Below, piece by piece: positions 25,369-34,843 of a stretch of DNA of 64,000 bases (its first letter is position 1; each line of letters starts with the position of its first letter). This DNA is from Endosaccharibacter trunci (GTDB lineage: Bacteria; Pseudomonadota; Alphaproteobacteria; Acetobacterales; Acetobacteraceae): NCBI GenBank assembly GCA_024515975.1, contig JAMSKV010000013.1, positions 49,145-113,144 of the forward strand, read 5' to 3'. A program made the translations under genes and the position numbers. Under the pieces are notes generated by a model. The model saw only the letters and a program-made list of their open reading frames with translations. It searched no databases and was not told the DNA's origin.

Positions 25369-25638
25369 ATGAGCAAAGCCTTCATTGCCGGCGTCATCCA
25401 GGATTCGCTCGACTGCACCGGCGTTGCCGCCAACCAGGCCGCCGCCGATCTGATCGCTGCGATCGTGCGCGAACTGAAGAAGGAAGGCGGTTTCACCCTC
25501 CCGTCCTTCGGAACCTTCACCGTTCGCAAGACCAAGGCCCGCAAGGCGCTGAACCCGCGCACCGGCGAGCCGGTAAAGGTGAAGGCCGGCAAGACCGTCC
25601 GCTTCAAGGCGAGCCCGAACCTGAAGAAGGCCGTCTGA
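25369..25638 (+). CDS. HU-family DNA-binding protein
   Basis: The product is 89 residues starting at ATG 25369 (MSKAFIAGVIQ), with an AGGAGA site about 11 bp upstream. The HU/IHF core is seen in FTLPSFGTFTVRKTKARKAL, NPRTGEPVKVKAGKTVRFKA and the C-terminal SPNLKKAV. HU bends DNA and organises the nucleoid. Homodimeric HU is more likely than IHF because the DNA-binding arm reads RTGEPVKV. The frame is open upstream but without family similarity. Confidence 0.94.
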   Translation: MSKAFIAGVIQDSLDCTGVAANQAAADLIAAIVRELKKEGGFTLPSFGTFTVRKTKARKALNPRTGEPVKVKAGKTVRFKASPNLKKAV

Positions 25639-25719
25639 TCGACGGCAAGGTCTCCGCCGCCGAGGCCACTCCCCCGGCGGTGGACAGCTTTTCCCTGGTC
25701 GTGCGGAGGGAAATGCGGC

Positions 25720-25794
25720 TGGCTGGGGCGGGAGGATTCGAACCTCCGCATGGCGGAATCAAAATCCGCTGCCTTACCACTTGGCGACGCCCCA
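25720..25794 (-). tRNA. tRNA-Gln (anticodon UUG)
   Basis: The reverse strand folds into a full cloverleaf. The acceptor stem is TGGGGCG/CGCCCCA, the anticodon stem GCGGA/TCCGC encloses the loop TTTTGAT with anticodon TTG, and the T arm is GGAGGTTCGAATCCTCC. The discriminator base is G and the 3' CCA is encoded (25722-25720). No second tRNA is next to it. Confidence 0.97.
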
Positions 25795-25931
25795 TCGCGC
25801 GGTGGCCTTGATAAGGGCACCCCACTCCTCGGGCAAGCCCCTCGCCTCGACGCGTTGCGGCTCCAGAACGAAACCATCCGCGGTCCAATGCAGGGTGTTC
25901 GCCTCAGGACGTTTGCCTCAGGACGTTTGAC

Positions 25932-26585
25932 TCAGGGAGCCTCGAACGGGTCGTCCGTCGCCACCGGAGCACCGGAAACCGTCTCGCTCTCCGCCGCCGC
26001 CGGGAGCGTCTCTCTTTCGAATAGCGGCCGCTCCGATAGTCGGGCGAGCCGATCGGCGCGATCCAGCGCCGTGTCGAGCGCCGCCATGGTCGCCGACAGA
26101 TCCTCGCTCTCGTCCTTGTCCCAGGCGCGCACCGTGTGAAGCCACACGCCGAGCAGCCCCTGTGCGCGGATCGCGCCCATGACGCCCGAGGTGTCCACGC
26201 CGGCCGCAGCCCCGATCCAGCGCATGCTGTCCAGCGTGGCGGCGGAAATCAGCAGGGCGAGAGGCGGGTCGAAGGGCAGGGCGCGCAGGACGGACTGCAT
26301 GCCGCCGCGATACTGCTGCAACACGTCGATGCGACGCATCAGCGTATCGAACAACTGCTCGCGCACCGTGCCCGTGGTGCCTTCGTCGACCAGGGCCGCG
26401 CGATCGGCCAGCAGGCCCAGGCGCAGCAGCACGGTGGCCCGCGCAGGAAAGCGTGCTCGCGCCTCGTCCAGCGGCAGGCCGGCCTGCCTCGCCGCCTCCA
26501 CGATGGTGACGCGTCGCCAGCCGACCGCCTCGGCCCTGGCCATCGCGGCCCGGATCAGGGTCGAGTCGAATTGCTGCTGGTCCAT
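25932..26585 (-). CDS. TetR-like transcriptional regulator
   Basis: The product is 217 residues from ATG 26585. The N-terminal 50 residues (DSTLIRAAMARAEAVGWRRV, TIVEAARQAGLPLDEARARF) have the helix-turn-helix layout of TetR proteins, although the usual GxxxTTxxxIA signature is weak. The rest is helical and resembles a ligand-binding domain; COQ9-like proteins share this fold and cannot be excluded. The acidic C-terminal tail is probably disordered. It lies 70 bp after proC on the same strand. Confidence 0.65.
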   Translation of the reverse strand: MDQQQFDSTLIRAAMARAEAVGWRRVTIVEAARQAGLPLDEARARFPARATVLLRLGLLADRAALVDEGTTGTVREQLFDTLMRRIDVLQQYRGGMQSVLRALPFDPPLALLISAATLDSMRWIGAAAGVDTSGVMGAIRAQGLLGVWLHTVRAWDKDESEDLSATMAALDTALDRADRLARLSERPLFERETLPAAAESETVSGAPVATDDPFEAP

Positions 26586-26655
26586 GGGTGCGGTCCTTGA
26601 ATCGCGGGCTCCGGTCAGCCTCCGCGAACTTTGTGGCGCAATAACGGATGCAGGC

Positions 26656-27471
26656 TCAACTGGCGAGTTCGCGGGATCGCCTGGTGGCCGCGTCGATCGC
26701 CTTCTCCGTTGCGTCCGGCCAGTTCTCTTCACGCATCAGCACCTCGAGCGCCGCCTGGGTGGTGCCGTTGGGGCTGGTGACATTGCGGCGCAGCGTCGCG
26801 GCGTCCTGGTCCGGCCAGGCTGCCAGCAGGGCGCCGGCGCCGGCCACGGTCTCGCGCGCGAGCGTGCGGGCCAGGGACGGCGGCAGGCCCTGGGTCATAG
26901 CCGCCTTTTCCAGAAGCTCGGCCAGCAGGAACACATAGGCCGGCCCACTTCCGGAAACGGCGGTGACGGCATCGAGCTGCGCTTCGTCCTCGACCCATTC
27001 CACCGTGCCTGCGGCGCGCAGCAGGCGATCGCACAGAGCCCTGTGCGAGGCTGAGGTGTTTCGGTCGGCGACCGCCACCGACACGCCGCGTCCGATCGCG
27101 GCCGGGGTGTTGGGCATCGCCCGCACCAGGCCGCCGGCGTTGGGGAGCGCCTCGCGCAGACCGGACAGCGTGCGTCCCGCCATGATGGACAGCACAACGG
27201 CATTGCCGATGCGGGCGGACAGCGCGCGCATCGCCTGTTCCGCCACCTGCGGCTTGATCGCCAGGATCACGGCGGCGGGCTGGAACGTGGCCGGAACGTC
27301 TCCGGCGCTTCGGGCGATCCGGTGCTGCGAGGCTTTCGGCAGTTCGGTTTCGGGATCGACGATCCAGGATGGCGCCAACCCGTCCTTGTTCCATCCTGCC
27401 AGCATGGCCTGGCCCATACGGCCGCAGCCGACCAGCAGGAGGGGAGGGATCGGCGCCTTCGAATCGGACAC
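26656..27471 (-). CDS. proC: Pyrroline-5-carboxylate reductase
   Basis: The product is 271 residues from GTG 27471, close to the usual 270. It reduces P5C to proline with NAD(P)H. The Rossmann start is LLLVGCGRMGQAMLAGW. RAMPNTPAAIGRGVSV and the ProC signature (AVSGSGPAYVFLLAELLEKA, then RNVTSPNGTTQAALEVL) are all present. Five bp separate it from the YbjN-like gene upstream, so the two are probably co-transcribed. The partner ProA is at 54.3 kb, far from this gene. Confidence 0.95.
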   Translation of the reverse strand: MSDSKAPIPPLLLVGCGRMGQAMLAGWNKDGLAPSWIVDPETELPKASQHRIARSAGDVPATFQPAAVILAIKPQVAEQAMRALSARIGNAVVLSIMAGRTLSGLREALPNAGGLVRAMPNTPAAIGRGVSVAVADRNTSASHRALCDRLLRAAGTVEWVEDEAQLDAVTAVSGSGPAYVFLLAELLEKAAMTQGLPPSLARTLARETVAGAGALLAAWPDQDAATLRRNVTSPNGTTQAALEVLMREENWPDATEKAIDAATRRSRELAS

Positions 27472-27476
27472 GGTGC

Positions 27477-27980
27477 TCAGGCCTCTCCCGCACATTCCAG
27501 CATGGCGCATTCCAGCGCTTCCGCCGGGCTCTTGCCGCCCCACAAAACGAACTGGAACGCCGGATAGAAGCGTTCGCACTCCGTGATGGCGATGTCGACC
27601 ATGTCTTCCAGGCTTTCCATCGAAGCGCCCTGGGCGCCGCGCAGCAGGACGGCATGGCGGAACAGCGGCATGCCGTCATCCGGGTCCATGCCGAAATGGC
27701 CGATCCAGAGACGCTCGTTGGCGAGCGCCAGCAGTTCGAACAGCGCGCGCCGCTGGGCCGGAGGCACTTTCAGATCGAAGGCGCAGGTGAAATGCATCGC
27801 GCTGATCTCGTGCGACCAGGAGAAATAAAGCCCGTAATCGCACCATTTGCCCGGCGCCTCGGCGGCCATTTCGGTATCGGTTCGACGGTCGAAGGCCCAT
27901 TCGTAGCCGCCGACGATCTGTTCCATCAGATCGAGCGGGTTGGCGGAGGGCTGGCTGGAATGGGTATCGACAGCAGGCAT
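27477..27980 (-). CDS. YbjN-domain protein
   Basis: The product is 167 residues. The YbjN fold resembles type III secretion chaperones; members are cytoplasmic proteins often linked to motility or stress, with no defined reaction. Recognisable are YFSWSHEISAMHFTCAFDLK, NERLWIGHFGMDPDDGMPLF and MVDIAITECERFYPAFQFVL. In alphaproteobacteria a YbjN gene commonly precedes proC, as here. Confidence 0.85.
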   Translation of the reverse strand: MPAVDTHSSQPSANPLDLMEQIVGGYEWAFDRRTDTEMAAEAPGKWCDYGLYFSWSHEISAMHFTCAFDLKVPPAQRRALFELLALANERLWIGHFGMDPDDGMPLFRHAVLLRGAQGASMESLEDMVDIAITECERFYPAFQFVLWGGKSPAEALECAMLECAGEA

Positions 27981-28273
27981 GGTGGGCTCCCCGGCGATGG
28001 AGGTCAGCCCGGACGCGTGGTCCGGACCCCTTGTGTCTGCAAACTAGGCCCCGCCCCAGGACCAATCCGAACACGCCAGCATCGCCACAGGTCCGTTGCG
28101 AATCAGGCGCCCCGTCTCCTGAATGTTGGACCTTTCGCGAGCGTATGGGCGGCACACCCGCACCGCAAGGGTTCCGGCGCCCGCAGCCACGTCTTTCCTT
28201 TCGTTACAATCCAACCACCGATACGCCACGGGCGTTACGTTGAGTGGAAAGATCGTTTTCGAAAGGAAGGCTC

Positions 28274-28525
28274 ATGCGCTTCACCCGGACCGCCCTGGTT
28301 GCCGCTTTGGCGCTGGCGGGAAGCATCACCGCCGCGTCAGCCCAGCCCTATGGTCCGCCGCCACCGCCGCCGCCCGGCCCGGTCTATGGCGGTCCCCCGC
28401 CGCCTCCGCCGCCGGTCGCGATCTATGGGCGGCCGCCGCCGGGCTGGGTCGGGCCGCATTACTATTGGCACGGCCGTCACTGGCATCACCGCCGCTGGTA
28501 TCACGGTGGCTGGCGCTATTACTGA
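28274..28525 (+). CDS. Small exported Pro/His/Tyr-rich protein
   Basis: The product is 83 residues. A clear signal peptide (MRFTRTALVAALALAGSITA, cleavage after ASA) follows an AAAGGAAGG ribosome site. The mature part is two polyproline runs and then a Trp/His/Tyr/Arg-rich tail (HYYWHGRHWHHRRWYHGGWR). I do not recognise a functional family; similar short exported proteins are frequent in alphaproteobacteria. Metal binding by the histidines is possible but unproven. A strong terminator follows 18 bp after the stop. Confidence 0.8.
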   Translation: MRFTRTALVAALALAGSITAASAQPYGPPPPPPPGPVYGGPPPPPPPVAIYGRPPPGWVGPHYYWHGRHWHHRRWYHGGWRYY

Positions 28526-28543
28526 TCGTCAGGACATGAAAAG

Positions 28544-28574
28544 GGCGGGGCGCAGCAAGCGTCCCGCCTTTTTT
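28544..28574 (+). terminator. Intrinsic terminator
   Basis: A 10-bp stem GGCGGGGCGC/GCGTCCCGCC (one G-T pair) with loop AGCAA runs into six T. It serves the small exported protein and lies 15 bp from the convergent UbiK gene end. Confidence 0.9.
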
Positions 28575-28589
28575 CGTCCGCGATCGGCG

Positions 28590-28955
28590 TCAGTTGCCGG
28601 CTGGCGGCGGCATCTCGCTGAAGCCGCCTTCCTGACGCGGCGGCGGGCCGCCCGGCGCGCCATCCAATCCGTGCTGATCGGTCGCAGCCCGGGTCGGCGC
28701 CGTTTCCAGCGCGGCGATGCGGGCTTCCAGCGCGGCGAGGCGTGCCTCGGCATCTTCCTGTTTCTCGCGCGCATTGGCGGCCAGTTCGCTGACCGCCTCG
28801 AACTCGTCGCGGCGCACGAGCGACAATCGGCTCAGCGCCTCGTCCACCCGGGCGCGGATCAGTGCCCCGAGTTCCTCGCCGATACCGGTCAGGGCGGAGA
28901 ACGCGCCGCCGGCCACGCCGGCCATGTCGTCGAAAATCCGCGAACGCTCGGCCAT
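28590..28955 (-). CDS. UbiK-family accessory factor (BMFP domain)
   Basis: The product is 121 residues from ATG 28955 with GGGAGAA upstream. UbiK is a small helical, membrane-associating protein that helps aerobic ubiquinone synthesis in enterobacteria. The N-terminal amphipathic part is FDDMAGVAGGAFSALTGIGE, and the C-terminal coiled coil is AEARLAALEARIAALE, followed by a Pro/Gly tail. The BMFP fold is clear, the exact quinone role in this organism is assumed from the family. Confidence 0.82.
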   Translation of the reverse strand: MAERSRIFDDMAGVAGGAFSALTGIGEELGALIRARVDEALSRLSLVRRDEFEAVSELAANAREKQEDAEARLAALEARIAALETAPTRAATDQHGLDGAPGGPPPRQEGGFSEMPPPAGN

Positions 28956-29065
28956 GATGCTTCTCCCAGGGTTGAGGATTGTCCCCTTCATATGGCGATG
29001 GGAGGTCTGCGTGTCACCGGGGCGGCGCTGTCGCCACCTGCTTCCGAGCCCATTATAAGCACCGC

Positions 29066-30046
29066 ATGATCCTGCTCACCGGCGGCGCCGGCTTCATTGG
29101 CTCGTGTTTGAACACGGTTCTGCAGCAACAGAACCGGGCGGTCGCGGTCGTCGACCGGCTCGGCTCGGACGGCAAATGGCGCAATCTGGCGCGCACGCCG
29201 CCGCAATATCTGCTGCCGCCGGAGGAGCTCGAATCGTTCCTCCGCGACAGTCCGCGCCCGATCGAGGCGGTGGTGCATCTGGGCGCGATCAGCGAAACCA
29301 CCGCGCGCGACGGCGATCTGGTGTGGCGCACCAATGTCGCGCTGTCGCAATCGCTCTGGCGCTGGTGCGCGCGCAACGGTGTTCCGTTCCTGTATGCGTC
29401 GTCGGCCGCCACTTATGGCGCGGCGGACGGGGTCGAGGCGTTCTCCGATGCTCCGGAGCGTCTCGACGCGCTGCGGCCGTTGAATCTCTACGGATGGTCC
29501 AAGCACAGCTTCGATCTTTGGGTGCGGCGCGAACTGGCGGAACGCCGCGAGGCGCCCCCGCAATGGGCAGGTCTGAAGTTCTTCAACGTTTATGGCCCGA
29601 ACGAGAACCACAAGGGCAACATGATCTCGGTCGTGAAGGTGAAACACGACGAGCTTCTGGCCGGGCGGCCGGCGACCCTGTTCCGCTCCGACCGGGCCGA
29701 TCTGGCGGATGGCGCGCAGGCGCGCGACTTCATCTGGGTCGGCGACGTGGTGGACGTTCTGTGCTGGCTGCTGGAGACGCCGTCGGCGAGCGGCCTGTTC
29801 AACCTCGGCACGGGCGTCGCGCGCACCTATCTCGATCTCGCCCATGCCGTCTGCGACGCGAACGGGCTGGAGCGAAGGGTCGCTTTCATCGACATGCCGC
29901 AGGCGCTGCGCGGCCAGTATCAGAGCTTCACCCAGGCCGACATGCGCCGTCTGCGCGACGCCGGCTATGCGGGGCAGTTCACCTCGCTCGAAGAAGGTGT
30001 GCGGCGCTACGTCGCCCTTCTCCGCGACGACGCGCCGTTCTCGTAA
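29066..30046 (+). CDS. hldD: ADP-L-glycero-D-manno-heptose-6-epimerase
   Basis: The product is 326 residues and makes the heptose donor for the LPS inner core. The Rossmann motif is ILLTGGAGFIGSCLN. The SDR active site is ASSAATYGAADG with Tyr142 and Lys146 in YGWSKHSFD. KFFNVYGPNENHKGNMISVV is diagnostic for HldD. It is divergent from UbiK with a 110-bp gap and begins a rightward block. Confidence 0.95.
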   Translation: MILLTGGAGFIGSCLNTVLQQQNRAVAVVDRLGSDGKWRNLARTPPQYLLPPEELESFLRDSPRPIEAVVHLGAISETTARDGDLVWRTNVALSQSLWRWCARNGVPFLYASSAATYGAADGVEAFSDAPERLDALRPLNLYGWSKHSFDLWVRRELAERREAPPQWAGLKFFNVYGPNENHKGNMISVVKVKHDELLAGRPATLFRSDRADLADGAQARDFIWVGDVVDVLCWLLETPSASGLFNLGTGVARTYLDLAHAVCDANGLERRVAFIDMPQALRGQYQSFTQADMRRLRDAGYAGQFTSLEEGVRRYVALLRDDAPFS

Positions 30047-30075
30047 CCAGACCCCCGCCAGGAAGCGTTCCGCCG

Positions 30076-30921
30076 ATGATCCCCGTTCTCGTGTTTCCGG
30101 AATTCGACCCGGTGCTGGTGCATCTCGGGCCTTTGGCGATTCGCTGGTATGCGCTGGCCTATATCGTCGCCCTGGTGGTGGGCTGGCGCCTGATGCGCCG
30201 TCTGGTGCTTCGCCCGCCGCAGGTCGCGACCCAGCTCCAGGTGGACGATTTCCTCACCTGGGCCACGCTCGGCGTGGTTCTGGGCGGCCGGCTCGGCTAC
30301 ATCCTGTTCTATCAGCCCTCGCTTTATCTCGCCCATCCCGCCGCGGCGCTGGAGCTGTGGCATGGCGGCATGAGCTTCCATGGCGGCATGCTCGGCGTGG
30401 CGACGGCGCTGCTGCTCTATACGCGCCGGCACGGGATCAACACCCTGGCCTTCGCCGACCGGCTCGCCGTGGTGGTGCCGATCGGGCTCGGGCTCGGGCG
30501 CTGCGCCAACTTCATCAACGGCGAGCTCTGGGGTCGTCCGGCGCCGGCCTCCCTGCCCTGGGCGATGATCTTCCCGCGTGTGGACAACATTCCCCGCCAT
30601 CCCAGCGAACTCTACGAGGCGCTGCTGGAGGGGGTGCTGCTGCTGATCGTGATGGTGCTCTTCGCCAGGCACCAGTCGGTGCGCGAGCGGGCGGGGCTGC
30701 TGACCGGCATTTTCCTGCTCGGCTACGCGATCCTGCGCGCCTTCTGCGAGCATTTCCGACAGCCGGACGCATTCCTGAACTATCTCGCCTTCGGCACCAC
30801 CATGGGCCAGCTTCTGTGCATTCCGATGGCGATCGCCGGCATCGCGCTCATCTTTTACGCCCGCCGTGGGCCGGTGCTGCGGCCGATCGTGCCGTCGCCG
30901 CTCCCGTCGGAGCCGGTTTGA
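30076..30921 (+). CDS. lgt: Prolipoprotein diacylglyceryl transferase
   Basis: The product is a 281-residue inner-membrane enzyme that attaches diacylglycerol to the lipobox cysteine of prolipoproteins. The Lgt signature is GRCANFINGELWGRPAPA. The HGGMSFHGGMLG loop, with the essential histidine, and IPRHPSELYEALLEG are present. About seven membrane segments can be drawn. An AGGAAG site precedes the ATG. The final TGA overlaps the TTG of the next gene. Confidence 0.97.
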   Translation: MIPVLVFPEFDPVLVHLGPLAIRWYALAYIVALVVGWRLMRRLVLRPPQVATQLQVDDFLTWATLGVVLGGRLGYILFYQPSLYLAHPAAALELWHGGMSFHGGMLGVATALLLYTRRHGINTLAFADRLAVVVPIGLGLGRCANFINGELWGRPAPASLPWAMIFPRVDNIPRHPSELYEALLEGVLLLIVMVLFARHQSVRERAGLLTGIFLLGYAILRAFCEHFRQPDAFLNYLAFGTTMGQLLCIPMAIAGIALIFYARRGPVLRPIVPSPLPSEPV

Positions 30922-31964
30922 GCAACGACGCACCCGTTCCGCCGGAGCGGCTCGACCGGTTCATGGCGCGCGCCAACGCGGCCTATTATGCCGGGCGCGA
31001 CCCGTTCGCCGATTTCGTCACCGCGCCGGAGATCGCGCAGGCGTTCGGCGAGCTGATCGGCGCCTGGGCGGCGGTGTGCTGGCAGAGCATGGGCGCGCCC
31101 GATCCGGTGCTGTTGTGCGAGGCCGGGCCCGGACGGGGCACGCTGATGGCGGATGCGCTGCGGCTCGCCGCGCGCGTCGCGCCCGCCTTCCGAGCCGCCC
31201 TGCGGGTGCATCTGGTGGAAACGTCGCCGCGCCTGCGCGCCGTTCAGGCCGAAGCGCTCGCCGGCGCCGATCCTGTCTGGCACGACACGATCGACGCCCT
31301 TCCCGACGGGCCGATGATCCTGATCGGCAATGAATTCCTGGATGCGCTGCCGATCCGGCAGATGGTGTGGACTCCGGCCGAGGGCTGGCGCGAACGGTTC
31401 GTGCGCGCGGGCGCCTTCGTGCTGGAGCCGGCCGAGGCGCCGCCGCCCGGGGAGGCGCCCGTCGTCGCAGGGCAGGTGATGGAGTTCTGCGAGCCGGCGC
31501 GGGCGATCGTGGCCGGCCTCGCGCGTCGCGTCGCCGAGACCCCGGGCGCGGTCCTGTTGCTGGATTACGGTCCGGATCGTCCCGGTTCCGGCGATACCCT
31601 GCAGGCGCTCCGCGACGGCCAGCCGGCTCCGCCGCTGGAGACGCCTGGCGAAGCCGATCTGACTGCCCATGTGGATTTTCCGGCCCTGCGCGCCATCGCC
31701 GAGAAGGCGGGAGCCGTGGTTTGGGGGCCGGAAAGCCAGGGCGCGTTCCTGTCCGCGCTCGGCCTGTTCCAGCGCACCGAGCAACTGGCGCGCGGCAAGC
31801 CGCCCGAACAGGCGCGTGCGCTGGTGGATGCGGCGCACCGTCTGGCCGCGCCCGAGCGCATGGGGCAATTGTTCAAGGCCATGGCGCTGTGCCACCCGTC
31901 CATGGGCGTGTCGCCCGGCTTCTCTCCATCCCGATCGAATCCGGAGGATGGCGTTCGTGCCTGA
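30918..31964 (+). CDS. MidA/NDUFAF7-family SAM-dependent protein arginine methyltransferase
   Basis: The product is 348 residues from TTG 30918, which overlaps the lgt stop by 4 bp. NDUFAF7 methylates a complex I arginine during assembly in mitochondria. The family is recognised by YYAGRDPFADFVTAPEIAQA, LCEAGPGRGTLMADALR (SAM-binding), LIGNEFLDALPIRQMVW and LLLDYGPDRPGSGDTLQALR. The TTG start is preferred to ATG 30963 because homologues include the ERLDRFMARANAAYY segment before it. Complex I assembly links it in function to NDUFA12 at 2.5 kb. Confidence 0.9.
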   Translation: MSNDAPVPPERLDRFMARANAAYYAGRDPFADFVTAPEIAQAFGELIGAWAAVCWQSMGAPDPVLLCEAGPGRGTLMADALRLAARVAPAFRAALRVHLVETSPRLRAVQAEALAGADPVWHDTIDALPDGPMILIGNEFLDALPIRQMVWTPAEGWRERFVRAGAFVLEPAEAPPPGEAPVVAGQVMEFCEPARAIVAGLARRVAETPGAVLLLDYGPDRPGSGDTLQALRDGQPAPPLETPGEADLTAHVDFPALRAIAEKAGAVVWGPESQGAFLSALGLFQRTEQLARGKPPEQARALVDAAHRLAAPERMGQLFKAMALCHPSMGVSPGFSPSRSNPEDGVRA

Positions 31965-32763
31965 CCCCAGCTCTCTTCTCGACCCGCTCCCTCTTCTGGA
32001 TGACGTGCTGCGTCCGTGCCCGCACGGTTTTTTCACCCGGCTCGGCGGCGTGTCCGACGGGCCGTTCGCGAGCCTGAACTGTTCGGTCACCAGCGGCGAC
32101 GCGCCGGAGTCGCTGCGCGAGAACCGCCGTCGCGTCGCGCATGCGGTGGGGGTGCCGCCGGAGCGCCTTCTGGGCGTGACCCAGGTGCATGGCGACGCGG
32201 TGATCAGCGTGGCGCAGCCCTGGGCGCCGGGGGAGGGCGGCCGCGCCGATGCGATGGTGACGGACCGGCCCGGCCTGGCGCTCGGCGTGATCACCGCCGA
32301 TTGCGCTCCGGTGCTGTTCGCCGACCTGGCCCGCAACGTGGTGGGCGCCGCCCATGCCGGCTGGCGCGGCGCCGTGGGCGGTGTGCTGGAGCGCACGCTC
32401 GACGCCATGCGGGGGCTGGGGGCCGAGATCGGCCAGGTGCGCGCCGTGATCGGGCCCTGCATCGGCCAGGCGAGCTACGAGGTCGGCCCGGATTTGCGCG
32501 ACGCGGTTCTCGCCGCGGGGACGCCCGAGGCGGAGCGCTTCTTTCGTCCGGGCGAGGGCGATCGTTTCTTCTTCGACCTGGCGGGCTATTGCGTGTCCCG
32601 GCTGCGCGATGCGGGGGTGGGCTCGGTGCACGCGCTCTGGCGCGACACCCTGGCCGAGCCCGATCTGTTCTTTTCCCATCGCCGCCGCACCCTGGCGGGC
32701 GGCGGCCCGATCGGCCACCAGATCTCGGTGATCGCCCCCGCTCCCGAACGGACCCATCCATGA
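31957..32763 (+). CDS. pgeF: Purine-nucleoside phosphorylase/polyphenol-oxidase family protein (YfiH)
   Basis: The product is 268 residues from GTG 31957; an ATG at 31948 lies immediately after the GGAGG at 31943, too close to use it, which favours the GTG 9 bp downstream. The metal-binding family motifs are THE-region GVTQVHGDAVI, VITADCAPVLFAD and VGAAHAGWRGAVGGVLE with GPCIGQASYEVG (His and Cys ligands). Members act as adenosine deaminase/phosphorylases and as peptidoglycan-editing factors. The ATGA overlap with the next lipoprotein gene shows coupling. Confidence 0.92.
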   Translation: MPDPSSLLDPLPLLDDVLRPCPHGFFTRLGGVSDGPFASLNCSVTSGDAPESLRENRRRVAHAVGVPPERLLGVTQVHGDAVISVAQPWAPGEGGRADAMVTDRPGLALGVITADCAPVLFADLARNVVGAAHAGWRGAVGGVLERTLDAMRGLGAEIGQVRAVIGPCIGQASYEVGPDLRDAVLAAGTPEAERFFRPGEGDRFFFDLAGYCVSRLRDAGVGSVHALWRDTLAEPDLFFSHRRRTLAGGGPIGHQISVIAPAPERTHP

Positions 32764-33767
32764 TTCGCGCCCCTCGCCGGTTCTCTCCGTTCCTTTTGCT
32801 TGCCTCCTTCGCGCTGACGGGGGCGCTGGCGGGGTGTGGCGATCTGCCGCAACCCTTCGCCGGCAATCCCGGCGCCGCCGCCCTGCGCCTGGCCGCGCCG
32901 CCGCCGCCGCGGCTCGACGTGCCGACCCCGACCGGCGCGCTTCTGGCGGATCGCGACGCCGCGCTGTGGAGCAAGGCGCTGGTGGCCGGATTGCTGAGTC
33001 ATGAAGTGCCGGCCGTGGCGCAGCCGCGCCGCCGTAACGACTGGTCCCTGGTGGTGACCGCGCAGACGAACGGCGCCGAGGTGGTGCCGCATTACGCCAT
33101 TCTGGGGCCGAACGGGCGGGTGCGGGCCGAGCGCGACGGAGCGCCCGTGCCGGCCGGGCAATGGGCGTCGTCCGATCCGGCGATGATCTCCGCGAGCGCC
33201 ACGGCGGCGGCGGCGGATATCAATACCATGCTGACCGATCTGCAGGCCAAGGCGGCGCAGACCGATCCCAACAGCCTGCTGAACCGCTCCACGCGGCTCT
33301 GGCTGACCGGCGTGACAGGCGCCCCCGGCGACGGCGACAACGAACTCGCGGCGCAGATGCGTGCCCAGTTGCCGAACGAGCATGTCACGCTGCAGACCGA
33401 CGAGGCGCATGCGGACTATCTCGTGTCCGGCCATGTCACGGTCAGCAAGCCGTTCAACGGCGTCCAGCATGTCGAGATCGTCTGGACCGTGACGCGCACG
33501 GTGGTGGGCAGCGGCGGGCGCCCGGCGCACGAAGCCGGCAAGGCGACGCAGTTGCATGACCTGCCCGCCCATTCGCTCGACGGCGCCTGGGGCGACGTGG
33601 CGATCGCCGCCGCCAGCGAGGCGGCCGGCGGCGTGCGCGAGGTGATCAGCAACAACGAGGGCCGCGCCAGGCCGCGGCAGACCGGCACGAAAGCGCCGGA
33701 CGGACCGCTGGTGAACGAGCCGCTGGCCGCCCCGCCGACCGACTCGCTGCCGCCACCGAAGGCTTGA
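32760..33767 (+). CDS. Putative lipoprotein of unknown function
   Basis: The product is 335 residues. The signal sequence ends in a lipobox (FALTGALAGCGDLPQP, lipidated Cys about 26), so it should be an acylated envelope protein, and lgt lies in the same run. The mature part (residues 80-270) seems globular, with ADINTMLTDLQAKAAQ and HVEIVWTVTRTVVGSGGR among strand-rich stretches; the tail is Pro-rich. I recognise no named domain. The gene overlaps pgeF by 4 bp and precedes prs by 142 bp. Confidence 0.8.
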   Translation: MIRAPRRFSPFLLLASFALTGALAGCGDLPQPFAGNPGAAALRLAAPPPPRLDVPTPTGALLADRDAALWSKALVAGLLSHEVPAVAQPRRRNDWSLVVTAQTNGAEVVPHYAILGPNGRVRAERDGAPVPAGQWASSDPAMISASATAAAADINTMLTDLQAKAAQTDPNSLLNRSTRLWLTGVTGAPGDGDNELAAQMRAQLPNEHVTLQTDEAHADYLVSGHVTVSKPFNGVQHVEIVWTVTRTVVGSGGRPAHEAGKATQLHDLPAHSLDGAWGDVAIAAASEAAGGVREVISNNEGRARPRQTGTKAPDGPLVNEPLAAPPTDSLPPPKA

Positions 33768-33909
33768 TCGGGCAAGCCGTCCGGCCCGGCCCTGCTCGGC
33801 CCTGCCCTGGGGCGATGCGGTGCGTGACAGATATTCGGCCGGTTGCTAGAAGGCGGCGGCCCCGCCGCCGGCACCCGACCGGACGGCTTGGGCCGCCGCG
33901 GAGCCGCTC

Positions 33910-34842
33910 ATGAAGATCGTCAGCTGCAACAGCAACCGGCCTCTCGCCGAAGCGGTCGCCGCCAGCCTGGGTCTGCCGCTCTGCAAGGCGGTGGTTCGGC
34001 GCTTCGCCGACATGGAGGTGTTCGTCGAGATCCAGGAAAACGTCCGCGGCGAGGACGTGTTCGTGATCCAGAGCACCTGCTATCCGACCAACGACAATCT
34101 GATGGAGCTGTTGATCATGATCGACACGCTCCGTCGCGGCTCGGCGCGCCGCATCACCGCCGTGATCCCGTATTTCGGCTATGCAAGGCAGGACCGGAAA
34201 TCCGGCCCGCGCACGCCGATCAGCGCCAAGCTCGTCGCCAACCTGATCACCGAGGCCGGCGCGCATCGGGTGCTGACCATGGATCTGCATGCAGGCCAGA
34301 TCCAGGGCTTCTTCGACATCCCGGTGGACAATTTGTTCGCGGCCCCGCTCTTCGTGCGCGACATCAAGGAGCGCTACGGCGCGCGCGACCTGATGATCGT
34401 GTCGCCGGACGTGGGCGGCGTGGTGCGCGCGCGCCAGCTCGCCAAGCGCCTGAACGTCGATCTGGCCATCATCGACAAGCGGCGCGAACGCGCCGGCGTG
34501 TCGGAGGTGATGAACGTGATCGGCGACGTGTCCGGCCGGCACTGCCTGCTGGTGGACGACATCATCGACAGCGGCGGCTCGCTCTGCAACGCGGCCGAGG
34601 CGCTGATCGCCCAGGGCGCGTCGGGCGTCGGCGCCTATGTGACGCATGGCGTGCTGACCGGCGGCGCCGTGTCGCGCGTCGCCTCCTCGCCGATCGAGAT
34701 GATGACCATCACGGACAGCATCCTCGGCACCGAGGCGGTGCGCCTGGCGTCCAACGTGCGCCAGATCACCATCGCCCAGCTGCTCGCCAACGCGATGCGC
34801 GCGGTGTCGGACGAGAGCTCGGTGAGTTCTTTGTTCGACTGA
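33910..34842 (+). CDS. prs: Ribose-phosphate pyrophosphokinase
   Basis: The product is 310 residues and makes PRPP from ribose 5-phosphate and ATP. The ATP loop region [20 protein letters not shown], the [20 protein letters not shown] flexible-loop block, the [18 protein letters not shown] metal histidine region and the PRPP-binding [19 protein letters not shown] are all standard. The 142-bp upstream gap, with no gene, probably holds its own promoter. Confidence 0.97.
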   Translation: MKIVSCNSNRPLAEAVAASLGLPLCKAVVRRFADMEVFVEIQENVRGEDVFVIQSTCYPTNDNLMELLIMIDTLRRGSARRITAVIPYFGYARQDRKSGPRTPISAKLVANLITEAGAHRVLTMDLHAGQIQGFFDIPVDNLFAAPLFVRDIKERYGARDLMIVSPDVGGVVRARQLAKRLNVDLAIIDKRRERAGVSEVMNVIGDVSGRHCLLVDDIIDSGGSLCNAAEALIAQGASGVGAYVTHGVLTGGAVSRVASSPIEMMTITDSILGTEAVRLASNVRQITIAQLLANAMRAVSDESSVSSLFD

Positions 34843-34843
34843 G